From positions 484,133 through 548,132 of the forward strand of contig NZ_SDLI01000001.1 of the NCBI RefSeq assembly GCF_004123195.1: a DNA stretch of 64,000 nt, given 5' to 3'. The notes under the pieces are model-generated. The model was not told the origin of the DNA and made no database searches. It saw nothing but the letters and a program-made list of their open reading frames with translations. The position numbers and the translations under genes were made by a program. Numbering within the stretch: position 1 is the stretch's first letter; every line of letters starts with the position of its first letter. Of this stretch, positions 1-9,225 are shown piece by piece. This DNA comes from Ammoniphilus sp. CFH 90114. Lineage in GTDB: Bacteria > Bacillota > Bacilli > Aneurinibacillales > RAOX-1.

Positions 1-1
1 A

Positions 2-277
2 CAGGATAAGATACTGCGTAGACTTGAAGCGATGATGATTGTCATGAACAGAGAGCATTTGCTCCTGATATCCGGGAATGGGGAAATAATTGAACCAGAT
101 GATGGCATACTGGCGATTGGTTCCGGTGGAAACTATGCATTGTCTGCAGGGCGTGCTCTAGCACAATATGCTGGGACAACGATGACTGCTAAGGAGATTG
201 CACAGGCGTCACTAACTGTTGCAGCGGAGATCTGTGTATTTACCAATAACAACATTGTATTGGAAGAACTCGAATAG
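2..277 (+). CDS. hslV: ATP-dependent protease peptidase subunit HslV (ClpQ), C-terminal part
   Basis: The window opens inside this gene. The frame is open from base 2 and gives the C-terminal ~91 residues of HslV, the proteolytic subunit that forms a double ring capped by the HslU ATPase. Recognisable family segments are LRRLEAM, the [20 protein letters not shown] stretch near the S1 pocket, and the tail ending in EELE. The N-terminal catalytic residue lies outside the window. The next gene, hslU, begins 13 bases downstream, which fixes the identification. Confidence 0.95.
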   Translation, partial: QDKILRRLEAMMIVMNREHLLLISGNGEIIEPDDGILAIGSGGNYALSAGRALAQYAGTTMTAKEIAQASLTVAAEICVFTNNNIVLEELE

Positions 278-290
278 CGGGGTGGGTAGG

Positions 291-1691
291 ATGAAGAAAG
301 CCGATAACTATACACCAAGACAAATTGTTGAGTCGCTTGATAAATATATCGTAGGCCAATCTGAAGCCAAGAAGTCCGTAGCGATCGCTCTGAGGAATCG
401 ATTTCGTCGGAGTTTGTTAGCGGAGGAGCTAAGGGATGAAGTAGCCCCTAAGAATATTCTCATGATTGGACCTACAGGTGTAGGAAAAACAGAGATTGCT
501 AGACGATTAGCGAAATTGGTAGGTGCTCCGTTTATTAAAGTGGAAGCTACCAAATTTACCGAAGTCGGATACGTGGGCAGAGATGTAGAATCTATGGTCC
601 GCGACCTGGTTGAGACATCGATCCGAATTGTAAAAGCAGAAAAAATGGAAGGGGTACAAGACCGGGCAGAAAGACAAGCGGAAGAAAGGCTTGTTCAGCA
701 CTTGGTTCCTACACCAAGAGATAATAAGAACTTCAAGAACCCCTTTGAGATGCTTTTTACTAATCAGATGCAAGCTCATCAATCAACGAACCAAGCTGAA
801 GATCAAGATATAGCTCAAAAGAGAAGACAGATGGCCCATAAGTTAGCTATGGGTGAATTAGAAGATCATATGGTTGAGCTTGAAGTTGAGGATACTGCTC
901 CTTCGATGTTTGATATGTTTAATGGAGCAGGAATGGATCAGATGGGGATGAATATGCAGGAGATGTTTGGCAATCTCATCCCTAAAAGGATGAAGAAGCG
1001 AAAGGTCACTGTTAGAGAAGCGAGAAAGATCCTGACGCAAGAGGAAGCACAGAAACTTATTGATATGGATGAGGTGCATCAAGAATCTATCCATAGAGCG
1101 GAGCAACATGGGATCATCTTTATCGATGAGATTGATAAGATTGCTGGTGGCCGAGCTAACGGTACTCCTGATGTGTCACGTGAAGGGGTTCAAAGAGACA
1201 TCCTCCCTATTGTTGAAGGGTCAGCCGTCAATACCAAGTATGGCGTAGTGAGAACGGATTATATTCTGTTTATCGCAGCAGGTGCTTTCCATATTTCTAA
1301 GCCATCTGATCTAATTCCAGAGTTGCAAGGCCGTTTTCCGATCCGAGTGGAGCTTGGCAGCCTAAGCGCAGAAGATTTCATAAGAATTCTTACTGAACCG
1401 AAAAATGCACTTATTAAACAATATTCTGCACTTTTGGAAACGGAAGGAATAAAAATCGAATTTTCTGACGAAGCTATTAAAGAGTTGGCCCATATGGCCA
1501 AAGAAGTGAATGATAATACAGACAATATTGGAGCAAGACGATTGCACACTATTTTAGAAAAACTTCTTGAAGATCTTTCTTTTAATGCCCCGGATATCAC
1601 CTTAGAGAAGATCGTTATTACTCCGGAGTACGTTCAAGAACGGTTAAAAGGGATAGTGAAAAACAAAGATCTCTCTCAATATATTCTGTAA
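291..1691 (+). CDS. hslU: ATP-dependent protease ATPase subunit HslU (ClpY)
   Basis: HslU is the AAA+ unfoldase that feeds substrates into HslV in the cytoplasm. The product is 466 residues, normal for the family. The Walker A motif GPTGVGKT is at 60-67, the pore loop GYVG at 93-96, the inserted I-domain at roughly 110-240, Walker B IIFIDE at 275-280, and GARRLHT (sensor 2) near the C-terminus. The ATG at 291 is chosen over an upstream in-frame codon at 219 because it follows a GGTGGG-type ribosome site and gives the usual N-terminus ([17 protein letters not shown]). It lies between hslV and codY, as in Bacillus. Confidence 0.97.
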   Translation: MKKADNYTPRQIVESLDKYIVGQSEAKKSVAIALRNRFRRSLLAEELRDEVAPKNILMIGPTGVGKTEIARRLAKLVGAPFIKVEATKFTEVGYVGRDVESMVRDLVETSIRIVKAEKMEGVQDRAERQAEERLVQHLVPTPRDNKNFKNPFEMLFTNQMQAHQSTNQAEDQDIAQKRRQMAHKLAMGELEDHMVELEVEDTAPSMFDMFNGAGMDQMGMNMQEMFGNLIPKRMKKRKVTVREARKILTQEEAQKLIDMDEVHQESIHRAEQHGIIFIDEIDKIAGGRANGTPDVSREGVQRDILPIVEGSAVNTKYGVVRTDYILFIAAGAFHISKPSDLIPELQGRFPIRVELGSLSAEDFIRILTEPKNALIKQYSALLETEGIKIEFSDEAIKELAHMAKEVNDNTDNIGARRLHTILEKLLEDLSFNAPDITLEKIVITPEYVQERLKGIVKNKDLSQYIL

Positions 1692-1722
1692 ATAACTAGG
1701 TAATGTTATAGGAGGAAAAGGA

Positions 1723-2502
1723 ATGGATTTACTAACAAAGATTAGAAGAATTAATCGCTTATTGCAAAAAACAGCGGGACACCCAGTTAACTTTATGGAA
1801 ATGGCAGAGGTGCTAAGCTCCGTCATTGAAGCAAACACCTTTATCCTAAGTCGTAAAGGTAAAATTCTAGGTTATGCGATCGCGCAAGAGATTCATAATG
1901 AGCGTATTGCTGCTATGTTGCAAGAAAGAAGATTTCCTGGTGACTATAGCCACCAACTCTTAAAGGTAGAAGAGACAACGGCTAACCTTGACATCGAGAG
2001 TCCGTATACAGCATTCCCTGTAGAGATGAAGGATGTATTTAGTGAGTCCCTGACTACTCTAGTACCGGTTATTGGTGGGGGAGATCGACTGGGAACGCTA
2101 GTTCTAGCTAGAGTATCTGAAAGTTTTACAGATGATGATCTTATTCTTGCAGAGGTTGGAGCTACGGTTGTTGGTATGGAGATTCTTCGTGAGCGTGCTG
2201 AAGAGATTGAACAAGAAGCGCGTAGTAAAGCGGTCGTTCAGATGGCTGTTGGATCCTTGTCGTATAGTGAGTTAGAAGCGGTTGAGCATATCTTTGAAGA
2301 GTTGGACGGTAAAGAAGGATTGCTTGTAGCTAGTAAGATTGCAGATCGTGTAGGAATTACTCGCTCCGTGATCGTGAACGCGCTTCGTAAGTTAGAAAGT
2401 GCAGGAGTTATTGAATCCCGTTCACTAGGAATGAAAGGGACATATATCAAGGTTCTTAATGACAAGCTTTTGCCTGAGTTGGCAAAATTAAAATCTTCAT
2501 AA
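1723..2502 (+). CDS. codY: GTP- and branched-chain-amino-acid-sensing repressor CodY
   Basis: CodY is the global nutritional regulator of low-GC Gram-positives. It represses stationary-phase genes when GTP and branched-chain amino acids are plentiful. The 259-residue product has an N-terminal GAF-type ligand domain (about 1-155) and a C-terminal winged helix-turn-helix whose signature ([19 protein letters not shown] and GMKGTYIKV) is intact at about 203-250. A GGAGG site precedes the ATG. A strong terminator follows, so hslV-hslU-codY can end here rather than always reading into the flagellar genes. I found no convincing CodY box in the gap before flgB. Confidence 0.98.
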   Translation: MDLLTKIRRINRLLQKTAGHPVNFMEMAEVLSSVIEANTFILSRKGKILGYAIAQEIHNERIAAMLQERRFPGDYSHQLLKVEETTANLDIESPYTAFPVEMKDVFSESLTTLVPVIGGGDRLGTLVLARVSESFTDDDLILAEVGATVVGMEILRERAEEIEQEARSKAVVQMAVGSLSYSELEAVEHIFEELDGKEGLLVASKIADRVGITRSVIVNALRKLESAGVIESRSLGMKGTYIKVLNDKLLPELAKLKSS

Positions 2503-2526
2503 ATTTACTTATTGTTTGTCTCACTG

Positions 2527-2558
2527 AAAAGCCCTATCTTAAGGATAGGGCTTTTCAC
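2527..2558 (+). terminator. Rho-independent terminator after codY
   Basis: A perfect 12-bp stem (2527-2538 with 2544-2555) with a 5-base loop. The 3' arm ends in TTTT and is followed by a pyrimidine-rich stretch. It separates the hslVU-codY unit from the flagellar operon. Confidence 0.85.
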
Positions 2559-2716
2559 TTTGGAAAATTACCTATCAATCGTACTAAACTACCATTTTTT
2601 CGACAAACTCCCAAGAGTTACTTTTGTTTTCCTTGACGAATAGGAAGGAATTATAAGAGATTCTGTTGAATAAATACATATTAAATGAAAGGTGTTAAGG
2701 GTAAGGGGGAACCGTT

Positions 2717-3124
2717 TTGCTTAATTCCAGTAAATTAGTCATGTTAGGCAGCGCATTGGACGCAGCAGCTATGCGGCAGAAGGTGATAGCCGACAATATT
2801 GCCAATGTAGACACACCCCATTATAAGAGTAAAGGGGTTTCTTTTGAGGAAGAGCTCAAGAAAGCTCTAAATTCCTCTAAGCCTACCTTTGAAGGTTATA
2901 GAACGAATCCCGCACACGTTCCTTTTGGCGGCAGCTCAACCACCTCTTCTATCATACCTAAGATCGTTATAAAACAAGGAATAATGCAGAACCATCTGAA
3001 CAACGTCGATGTGGATGCAGAGATGACCAATATGGTTAAGAACCAAATATGGTACAATGCGTTGATTGATCAGACGAACAGCCACTTTAGCGGGTTGAAG
3101 AAGGCCATCTCAGGGGGTAAATAA
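2717..3124 (+). CDS. flgB: Flagellar basal-body rod protein FlgB
   Basis: FlgB is the proximal rod subunit, exported through the flagellar type III apparatus. The 135-residue product has the rod-family N-terminal helix with the motif IADNIANVDTPHYKSK and the C-terminal segment ending in FSGLKKAISGGK. The start is a TTG six bases after GGGGGA. It is the first gene of the flagellar and chemotaxis operon, after a 214-base gap that must hold the main promoter. A TTGACG at 2633-2638 is the only good -35-like hexamer there, and it lacks a well-spaced -10. Confidence 0.95.
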   Translation: MLNSSKLVMLGSALDAAAMRQKVIADNIANVDTPHYKSKGVSFEEELKKALNSSKPTFEGYRTNPAHVPFGGSSTTSSIIPKIVIKQGIMQNHLNNVDVDAEMTNMVKNQIWYNALIDQTNSHFSGLKKAISGGK

Positions 3125-3126
3125 TA

Positions 3127-3588
3127 ATGAAAATATTTTCGGGTATGAATATTAGTTCTTCGGCTTTAACAGCGAATCGGTTGCGTATGGATATTATTTC
3201 TTCTAATCTAGCCAATGCGAACACGACAAGAGGGAAGAATGTCAATGGAACTTGGGAACCTTTTCGAAGGAAGATGGTCCAGGTTGCCCCATTAAATTCA
3301 ACTCCTTTTGATGCTGTTTTACAGGCAACGATGGGGAACAGCAGCAATAATTCAGTTTCTCAGGGGGTAAAAGTTACTAAGATTATAGAAGACCAGACCC
3401 CGTTTAAACGCGTTTATCAGCCTGAACATCCTGATGCGGATCAAGAAGGATTTGTTCTACTGCCTAATGTAGATCCAATGAAAGAGATGGTAGACTTAAT
3501 GGCAACGACCAAGGCATACGAAGCTAACTTAACTGTCTTTAATGCCACAAAAACTTTGATGATGAAGACTCTTGAAATTGGAAGGTAG
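3127..3588 (+). CDS. flgC: Flagellar basal-body rod protein FlgC
   Basis: FlgC is a proximal rod subunit partnering FlgB and FliE. The 153-residue product carries the rod signature SSNLANANTTRG near residue 30 and the C-terminal KEMVDLMATTKAYEANLTV segment typical of axial proteins. Only two bases separate it from flgB, and its ribosome site (AGGGGGT) lies in the end of flgB, which suggests coupled translation. Confidence 0.96.
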   Translation: MKIFSGMNISSSALTANRLRMDIISSNLANANTTRGKNVNGTWEPFRRKMVQVAPLNSTPFDAVLQATMGNSSNNSVSQGVKVTKIIEDQTPFKRVYQPEHPDADQEGFVLLPNVDPMKEMVDLMATTKAYEANLTVFNATKTLMMKTLEIGR

Positions 3589-3599
3589 GGAGATGAGAA

Positions 3600-3899
3600 A
3601 TGGCAATTAACCAAGTTGCTTCAAAAGTACAGCCAACAGTGATTGCTGCGCCTTCTAGTAAGACGTCTGGGGAAGCGTTGCAGACTTTTTCATCCTTCTT
3701 AAGTCAAGCTCTAGAAGAGGTTAATAAGCAAGGAGTTATGTCGAGCGAAGCTACCAAGCAGATTGCTGCTGGTAATGTGAATGAGCTGCATAAGGCATTA
3801 ATATTAAAAGAGCAAGCTGGGGTTACCGTAGATTTAACGATACAGATAAGGAATAAAGCGGTAGAAGCCTATCAAGAAATAATGAGAATGAGTATCTAA
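3600..3899 (+). CDS. fliE: Flagellar hook-basal body complex protein FliE
   Basis: FliE is the small adaptor joining the MS ring to the rod and one of the first proteins exported. The product is 99 residues, with the family features FSSFLSQALEEVNK and the C-terminal TIQIRNKAVEAYQEIMRM. It follows flgC by 11 bases. The 90 bases between it and fliF hold a hairpin, described separately. Confidence 0.95.
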   Translation: MAINQVASKVQPTVIAAPSSKTSGEALQTFSSFLSQALEEVNKQGVMSSEATKQIAAGNVNELHKALILKEQAGVTVDLTIQIRNKAVEAYQEIMRMSI

Positions 3900-3905
3900 T
3901 AGTAA

Positions 3906-3933
3906 AATTAGTCCTCCGAGTGGAGGATTAATT
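3906..3933 (+). other. Hairpin between fliE and fliF
   Basis: A 12-bp stem (3906-3917 with 3922-3933, one G-U pair) with a GAGT tetraloop begins just downstream of the fliE stop. The 3' side is followed only by TTCTGATT, too little U for an efficient terminator. An mRNA processing or stability element, or partial attenuation between rod and MS-ring genes, are possible roles. Confidence 0.6.
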
Positions 3934-3989
3934 TCTGATTGGTGAAAGTAATTTAAAAACAGATTTCAAGAAGGCCCTGGGGTGGAAAC

Positions 3990-5561
3990 ATGAATGAACA
4001 ACTTCAAGTACTAAAGGGAAAGTTTGCGGAATTATATGGTTCCTATACGACGAAGCAAAAAGCGATCGCTGGTGCGACTTTTTTGTTTCTTGTTATATCC
4101 CTTTCACTGTGGGTTTACTTTGCTTCAAGGCCGGAATTCGTTCCGCTCTTCAGGAATTCATTAAGTGTGGAAGAAGTTGGACAGGTCAAGGCGGAGTTAG
4201 AATCTAAAGGTGTACAGTTTAAGCTCTCAGAAGATGGTCGAAACATTCTTGTGCCGCGTAAAGACGCTCCTGGATTAACCGTCGATCTTGCTGCAGCTGG
4301 TCTGCCAAAAGGCAGTAATATCAGTCTTGATATTTTTGAAAATATGGGGTTTGGCATTACGGAGCGCCAATTCGATGTAGCCGAAAGGGACGTGCTACAG
4401 AATCATTTAGCAAAGCTTATTAAAGGATTTAGCGGTGTAACCGACTCCAGGGTAATGATTACACTGCCGAAGGAACAGTTGTTTCTTAGCAACCAGGAGG
4501 GGACAGCGACAGCGTCGATCCTTCTTCAATTGGAACCTGGCATGAAACTAGACCAGAAAAAAATTAATACTTTGTATCACTTTGTATCTAAAACAGTACC
4601 TAATCTCCCTATTGAAAACATCGTAATCACTGATCAGTATAGCAACATGATGGAATATGTGAACGCAGAAGGCTCTGATATAGGAATGACAGCGTATGAA
4701 CAACAAAGGTCGATAGAAAGACGCGTCCAGGAAGATATCCAAAGGGACTTGCTAAATATGCTTGGAACTATTATCGGCATGGACAAGGTATATGTTTATA
4801 CCAAAGTACGACTAAATTTTGACAAAGTAAAAGAAGATCAAAGACTCTTCGAACCGGTGGACGAAGAAAACCAAGAGGGTATTGCCATCATGGTAGAGAA
4901 GATCCAGAAGACCTTCAGCGGAACCAATGCTGAGGTTGGGGGAGTTCCCGGTACAGGCGAGACGGACGTACCCCAATATCCGGGAGGCGCTCAAGGTCAA
5001 GGGAAAAGCGAAATGGAAGAAGTAGAGGAACGTGTAAATCGAGAGGTGAACCGGATTACTCGCGATATTGTGCGAAGTCCTTACTTCATAGAAGATTTAA
5101 CGATTAATGTTGGAGTCGATTTACCTGCGGATTCACCGGATGCAGAGACGACAAAAGAGGCGATTGAAGAAATTTTAAAAAATGTGGTTCGCTCAGCAAT
5201 CAGTAAAGAAGTAGACGACAATTACATCGCGGATCGCATTAAAGTTGTAGCCCAACCTTTCCAAGGTAAACCTGAGCCTGTGCAGATGGAGGATAATACA
5301 CTGCTGTATTACGCGTTAGCGGCACTAGCAGGGGCGATCATGATCGGGGGAATTGTCTATTTTATCATGCGCCGCAAGAGGAAGAGAAAAGAGGAAGATA
5401 CAGCTGTTCTTCAAGTGGACGAGGCTGGGGAGAAAGAGATCCCTGATTTAGAATATACAGAAACTGAAGAAGTAATGGCACGTAAACAGCTAGAGAAGCT
5501 TGCAAAGCAAAGGCCAGAGGAATTTGCTAATTTACTCAGAGTATGGCTTCAAGAGGATTAA
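3990..5561 (+). CDS. fliF: Flagellar M-ring protein FliF
   Basis: FliF forms the MS ring in the cytoplasmic membrane, the platform for the rotor and export gate. The product is 523 residues with one transmembrane segment at about 25-44 and a second at about 438-460. Between them lie the periplasmic ring-building domains, including the conserved FENMGFGITERQFDVAERDVLQ region and an acidic low-complexity stretch around 310-340. The cytoplasmic tail, ending PEEFANLLRVWLQED, is the FliG-binding segment. Confidence 0.97.
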   Translation: MNEQLQVLKGKFAELYGSYTTKQKAIAGATFLFLVISLSLWVYFASRPEFVPLFRNSLSVEEVGQVKAELESKGVQFKLSEDGRNILVPRKDAPGLTVDLAAAGLPKGSNISLDIFENMGFGITERQFDVAERDVLQNHLAKLIKGFSGVTDSRVMITLPKEQLFLSNQEGTATASILLQLEPGMKLDQKKINTLYHFVSKTVPNLPIENIVITDQYSNMMEYVNAEGSDIGMTAYEQQRSIERRVQEDIQRDLLNMLGTIIGMDKVYVYTKVRLNFDKVKEDQRLFEPVDEENQEGIAIMVEKIQKTFSGTNAEVGGVPGTGETDVPQYPGGAQGQGKSEMEEVEERVNREVNRITRDIVRSPYFIEDLTINVGVDLPADSPDAETTKEAIEEILKNVVRSAISKEVDDNYIADRIKVVAQPFQGKPEPVQMEDNTLLYYALAALAGAIMIGGIVYFIMRRKRKRKEEDTAVLQVDEAGEKEIPDLEYTETEEVMARKQLEKLAKQRPEEFANLLRVWLQED

Positions 5562-5575
5562 GGGGTGACGCATTC

Positions 5576-6583
5576 ATGGCAAACAGGGAGTTGAGTGGCA
5601 GGCAAAAGGCTGCCATTTTACTAATATCTATGGGGCCAGAGATATCAGCACAGGTCTTTAAGCATTTACGTGAGGATGAGATTGAAGATTTAACCTTAGA
5701 GATTGCGAATGTCCGGAGAGTGGACAATCTGGTGAAGGAAGAAGTTGTAGATGAGTTCCATCAGATCGCTATCGCTCAAGATTATATCTCCCAGGGAGGA
5801 ATTGGCTACGCTAAGGATATTTTAGAGCGGGCACTGGGACAACAGAAAGCAATGGATATTATCAATCGCTTGACCTCCCATCTTCATGTTCGGCCATTTG
5901 ATTTTGCCCGCAAAGCTGATCCTTCACAAATATTGAACTTTATTCAGAATGAGCATTCCCAAACAATAGCTCTCGTTCTATCTTTTTTGGAACCAGGTCA
6001 AGCCTCTGCGATTCTTTCGGCTTTGCCCCATGAAAGGCAGGCAGATGTAGCCAAGAGGATTGCTTTGATGGATAGCACCTCTCCTGAAGTTATTAGTGAA
6101 GTTGAACAAGTGCTTGAGCAGAAGTTGTCTCAAACCATTACTCAGGATTACTCTAAAGCAGGAGGAATTGAAGCAGCTGTTGCGATCCTAAATAATGTTG
6201 ACCGCAGCACGGAGAGAACGATACTCGATACGCTTGAGATACAAGATCCAGAATTGGCGGAAGAAATCAAGAAACGTATGTTTGTGTTTGAAGATATAGT
6301 AACCATTGATGATAAGTCCATTCAGCGAATTATTCGCGATGTAGAGAATGCTGATTTGATGCTTGCATTGAAGGTGGCAAGTGAGGAAGTGAAGGATGCC
6401 ATCTTTAGAAATATCTCGAAGAGGATGGTGCAGACCTTTAAGGAAGAAATGGAATTTATGGGTCCTGTACGCTTAAGGGATGTTGAGGAAGCACAGACCC
6501 GAATTGTTTCAACTATTAGACGCCTAGAAGAAGCAGGGGAAATCATTATCTCTCGTGGAGGAGGCGACGAAATCGTTGTCTAA
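5576..6583 (+). CDS. fliG: Flagellar motor switch protein FliG
   Basis: FliG is the rotor protein that contacts the stator and binds FliF and FliM. It has 335 residues from the ATG at 5576, chosen because AGGGGTG sits 8 bases upstream and the family N-terminus (RELSGRQKAAILLISMGPE) follows. An upstream in-frame start at 5543 would overlap fliF without a ribosome site. The middle EHxQTIALVLSFL motif and the charged torque helix near 280-305 (MVQTFKEEMEFMGPVRLRDVE) are present. Confidence 0.96.
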   Translation: MANRELSGRQKAAILLISMGPEISAQVFKHLREDEIEDLTLEIANVRRVDNLVKEEVVDEFHQIAIAQDYISQGGIGYAKDILERALGQQKAMDIINRLTSHLHVRPFDFARKADPSQILNFIQNEHSQTIALVLSFLEPGQASAILSALPHERQADVAKRIALMDSTSPEVISEVEQVLEQKLSQTITQDYSKAGGIEAAVAILNNVDRSTERTILDTLEIQDPELAEEIKKRMFVFEDIVTIDDKSIQRIIRDVENADLMLALKVASEEVKDAIFRNISKRMVQTFKEEMEFMGPVRLRDVEEAQTRIVSTIRRLEEAGEIIISRGGGDEIVV

Positions 6584-7454
6584 TATTATAAAAGCTCCCC
6601 AGTATGGTCAAGTGGGACCTGAGAGGCCGAAGTCCAATGTGATCCGAGTGAGTGAATATTTGGCAATTGAGGATGAAATTCTGATTACTAATGAGCAACC
6701 TTTCGCTTCTGGAGAAATCCAGCTACCAGATGGAATCGAGCAGGCTGAGGCTGAAGATGAATCTATCCAGGCTGCTCGCCAGGAGGCCGAGGAATTACTG
6801 GCTCAAGCGAGTAGGGAAGCGGAGGAGATCGTTCAGCAAGCCTTAACGGATGCTGAAATGATGAGACAACAAGTTGAAGAAGAGATGAATGAATGGTGGT
6901 CACAGCGTAGACAGGCGGATGAGGCTTTGCAGAAGGAAGCGATGGATGATGGATATCGTCAAGGGTTTGCGCAAGGTCATGCACAAGGATATGAGTCAGC
7001 ATGGGAAGAACAGCAGATTATGGTTGAACAGGCGCGTCAGATATTAGAACAGTCCTACACGGCAAAGGAAAGATGGATTCAGGAGGCTGAACCGTTTATT
7101 ATCACTATGTCTATGGCGATAGCTAGAAAGGTCATAAAAGCAGAGCTATCTCTCCATCCAGAAAAATCTCTTGCCATCGTACAAGAAGCTTTAAAAAAAG
7201 TACAGGAAGTTGACAAGGTAACGATCTGTATAGGGCCTGAAAGTTATTCTTTTCTAGAGGGGAAGTATCAAGAGCTTAAGAAAATGTTAAGTGGCCAAGC
7301 AGAACTTCTCATTCTTCCTGACTATTCGATCGAAGAAGGTGGATGTGTGATTCGGTCAGCATATGGATCTATTGATGCAAAGGTAGATTCTCAGCTCGAA
7401 GAAATATCTAAAGCCCTTATGGCACTAGCAAAAGGAAGGAATGTAGATGGCTGA
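6576..7454 (+). CDS. fliH: Flagellar assembly protein FliH
   Basis: FliH binds and restrains the export ATPase FliI. The product of about 292 residues has a long acidic coiled-coil region rich in Glu, Ala and Gln (about 60-115), a GxxxG-like stretch (GYRQGFAQGHAQGYESAW), and a C-terminal FliH/HrpE-type domain. I prefer the TTG at 6576 (MSNIIKAPQYG) because GGAGGAGG lies 11 bases upstream. A GTG at 6555 in the same frame is the alternative. Either way the start overlaps the end of fliG. Confidence 0.9.
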   Translation: MSNIIKAPQYGQVGPERPKSNVIRVSEYLAIEDEILITNEQPFASGEIQLPDGIEQAEAEDESIQAARQEAEELLAQASREAEEIVQQALTDAEMMRQQVEEEMNEWWSQRRQADEALQKEAMDDGYRQGFAQGHAQGYESAWEEQQIMVEQARQILEQSYTAKERWIQEAEPFIITMSMAIARKVIKAELSLHPEKSLAIVQEALKKVQEVDKVTICIGPESYSFLEGKYQELKKMLSGQAELLILPDYSIEEGGCVIRSAYGSIDAKVDSQLEEISKALMALAKGRNVDG

Positions 7455-8769
7455 ACTTAATTTACAAACTTATCTGCAGTGCTTGTCTAATCTAGATCCG
7501 ATACGTTTGAATGGAAAAGTGACACAAGTGATCGGTCTCACAGTAGAGTCTCAAGGACCTAATGTAAAATTAGGAGAGGTTTGTCATATCCTCCCTCAAG
7601 GTAAAGGGCAACCGGTAATGGCTGAGGCAGTTGGTTTTAAAGACAACAAAGTATTATTAATGCCGCTTGGGAGCCTTGAATCTATAGGGCCTGGTTGTGA
7701 AGTTGTAGCAACGGGAAAGCCCTTTTTCGTTCATGTGGGAAACGAACTATTAGGACAGGTTCTAGATGGATTGGGTCAGAGAATGGATGGTTTAGCTCAT
7801 CCGTTCGGTTTAACGGATTATCCTGCTGAGAGTCAACCTCCTAACCCTTTACAGAGACCGAGAATAAGCAGACCTCTTAGTGTAGGTGTTAGGGCAATTG
7901 ACGCTCTACTAACTGTAGGACAGGGGCAGAGAGTGGGGATATTTGCTGGGAGCGGAGTAGGGAAGAGTACTTTACTCGGGATGATTGCGCGTAATACTCA
8001 AGCCGATGTAAATGTGATTGGATTGATCGGCGAACGGGGTCGCGAAGTGGTTGAGTTTATTGAAAAAGACCTTGGTCCAGAAGGTCTTAAGAGGTCTGTG
8101 GTTGTTGTGGCTACATCGGATCAACCCGCACTCATCCGCATCAAAGGAGCCTTAGTAACAACAGCTATAGCAGAATATTTTAGAGACCAAGGTTTAAACG
8201 TAATGCTCATGATGGATTCGGTTACCCGCTATGCTATGGCTCAGAGGGAGCTTGGATTAGCTATTGGTGAGCCGCCAGCAACGAGAGGGTATCCGCCTTC
8301 TGTATTCGCGTTGCTGCCTAAGCTGCTTGAGCGAGCTGGTACTTCTAACCGAGGGAGTATAACGGCTTTCTATACCGTCTTAGTAGACGGAGATGATATG
8401 AATGAACCGATTGCTGATACCGTTCGAGGGATATTGGATGGACATATTGTTCTTAGTCGAAAGGTTGCCCAGAGCGGACATTATCCAGCCATCGATGTGA
8501 TGGCTAGTGTGAGTCGAGTCATGAATGAGGTTGTGGATCCCGCTCATAAGAACGCTGCTTTGCAAATGAAGAAATTGTTGGCGATCTATCGTGATAACGA
8601 AGACTTAATCAATATTGGTGCTTATAAGATGGGAACAAATCGAGAAATTGATCAAGCCATCAAGTACAGCCCCATTATCCGAGGATTTACGGCGCAAGGA
8701 ACACACGAACCTTCTACCTTTGAAGAGGCAGCACAAGCCTTGAAAGAAAACTTTGGGGACGGTTGGTGA
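7447..8769 (+). CDS. fliI: Flagellum-specific ATP synthase FliI
   Basis: FliI is the hexameric ATPase of flagellar type III export. The product is 440 residues. It has a beta-barrel N-terminal domain, Walker A AGSGVGKST at 167-175, the GERGREVVEF signature shared with F1 beta-type subunits, Walker B LMMDSVTRYAMAQRE near 255-269, and the GEPPATRGYPPSVFALLP segment. Its ATG lies 8 bases inside the end of fliH, indicating translational coupling. Confidence 0.97.
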   Translation: MAELNLQTYLQCLSNLDPIRLNGKVTQVIGLTVESQGPNVKLGEVCHILPQGKGQPVMAEAVGFKDNKVLLMPLGSLESIGPGCEVVATGKPFFVHVGNELLGQVLDGLGQRMDGLAHPFGLTDYPAESQPPNPLQRPRISRPLSVGVRAIDALLTVGQGQRVGIFAGSGVGKSTLLGMIARNTQADVNVIGLIGERGREVVEFIEKDLGPEGLKRSVVVVATSDQPALIRIKGALVTTAIAEYFRDQGLNVMLMMDSVTRYAMAQRELGLAIGEPPATRGYPPSVFALLPKLLERAGTSNRGSITAFYTVLVDGDDMNEPIADTVRGILDGHIVLSRKVAQSGHYPAIDVMASVSRVMNEVVDPAHKNAALQMKKLLAIYRDNEDLINIGAYKMGTNREIDQAIKYSPIIRGFTAQGTHEPSTFEEAAQALKENFGDGW

Positions 8770-9224
8770 TCAGAGTGGTAGGCTATTCATTTCGCTTTCA
8801 AAAGCTGATGGATCTTAAGGAAAGAGAAAAAGAGGATTCTAAAACCAAGTACTCCGAAAGTTTAGGTTTTCTTAACCGAGAGATGCAAGAACTTGAGGGA
8901 TTAACACAGAGCTTGCAGCAATGGGAAGAAAAACGGGTAGAACTCGAAAGGCAAGCGACACCGATTCAACGGCTTCTAGAGATACATTCCTATATACAGC
9001 ACCTTGAGAACCTCATAGTCAAAAAACATGAAAAAGTCCATGAAGCGGAAAAGAAAACAGAGTGTCTTCATCTAGAGTTGAGTGAGAAGATGAGAGATTT
9101 TCAAGTTTGGGAGAAATGGAAGGAAAAAACGTATAAAGAATACCAAGATGAAATGATGCAAAGAGAACAAAAGGAAATGGATGAATTAGCGATACAGCGT
9201 TTTGTCAGACGGGGGGGAACGTGA
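8766..9224 (+). CDS. fliJ: Flagellar export chaperone FliJ
   Basis: FliJ is the small coiled-coil protein that works with FliH and FliI at the export gate. The 152-residue product is almost entirely charged helix (YSFRFQKLMDLKEREKEDS at the N-terminus). I start it at the GTG at 8766, which overlaps the fliI stop in a GTGA junction and follows GGGGA. A TTG at 8763 and a GTG at 8775 are possible. The C-terminus (RFVRRGGT) is encoded partly by a run of seven G that also serves as the next gene's ribosome site. Confidence 0.9.
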   Translation: MIRVVGYSFRFQKLMDLKEREKEDSKTKYSESLGFLNREMQELEGLTQSLQQWEEKRVELERQATPIQRLLEIHSYIQHLENLIVKKHEKVHEAEKKTECLHLELSEKMRDFQVWEKWKEKTYKEYQDEMMQREQKEMDELAIQRFVRRGGT

Positions 9225-9225
9225 A

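Noticed and set aside
2551-2570. TTTTC and GGAAAATT near the codY terminator as a CodY box
   Set aside because: Aligned to the 15-base consensus it has about six mismatches, and part of it belongs to the terminator.
2633-2657. TTGACG and TATAAG before flgB as the flagellar promoter
   Set aside because: The spacer is only 13 bases. A promoter must be in or before this gap, but I cannot place it, and I saw no sigma-D element.
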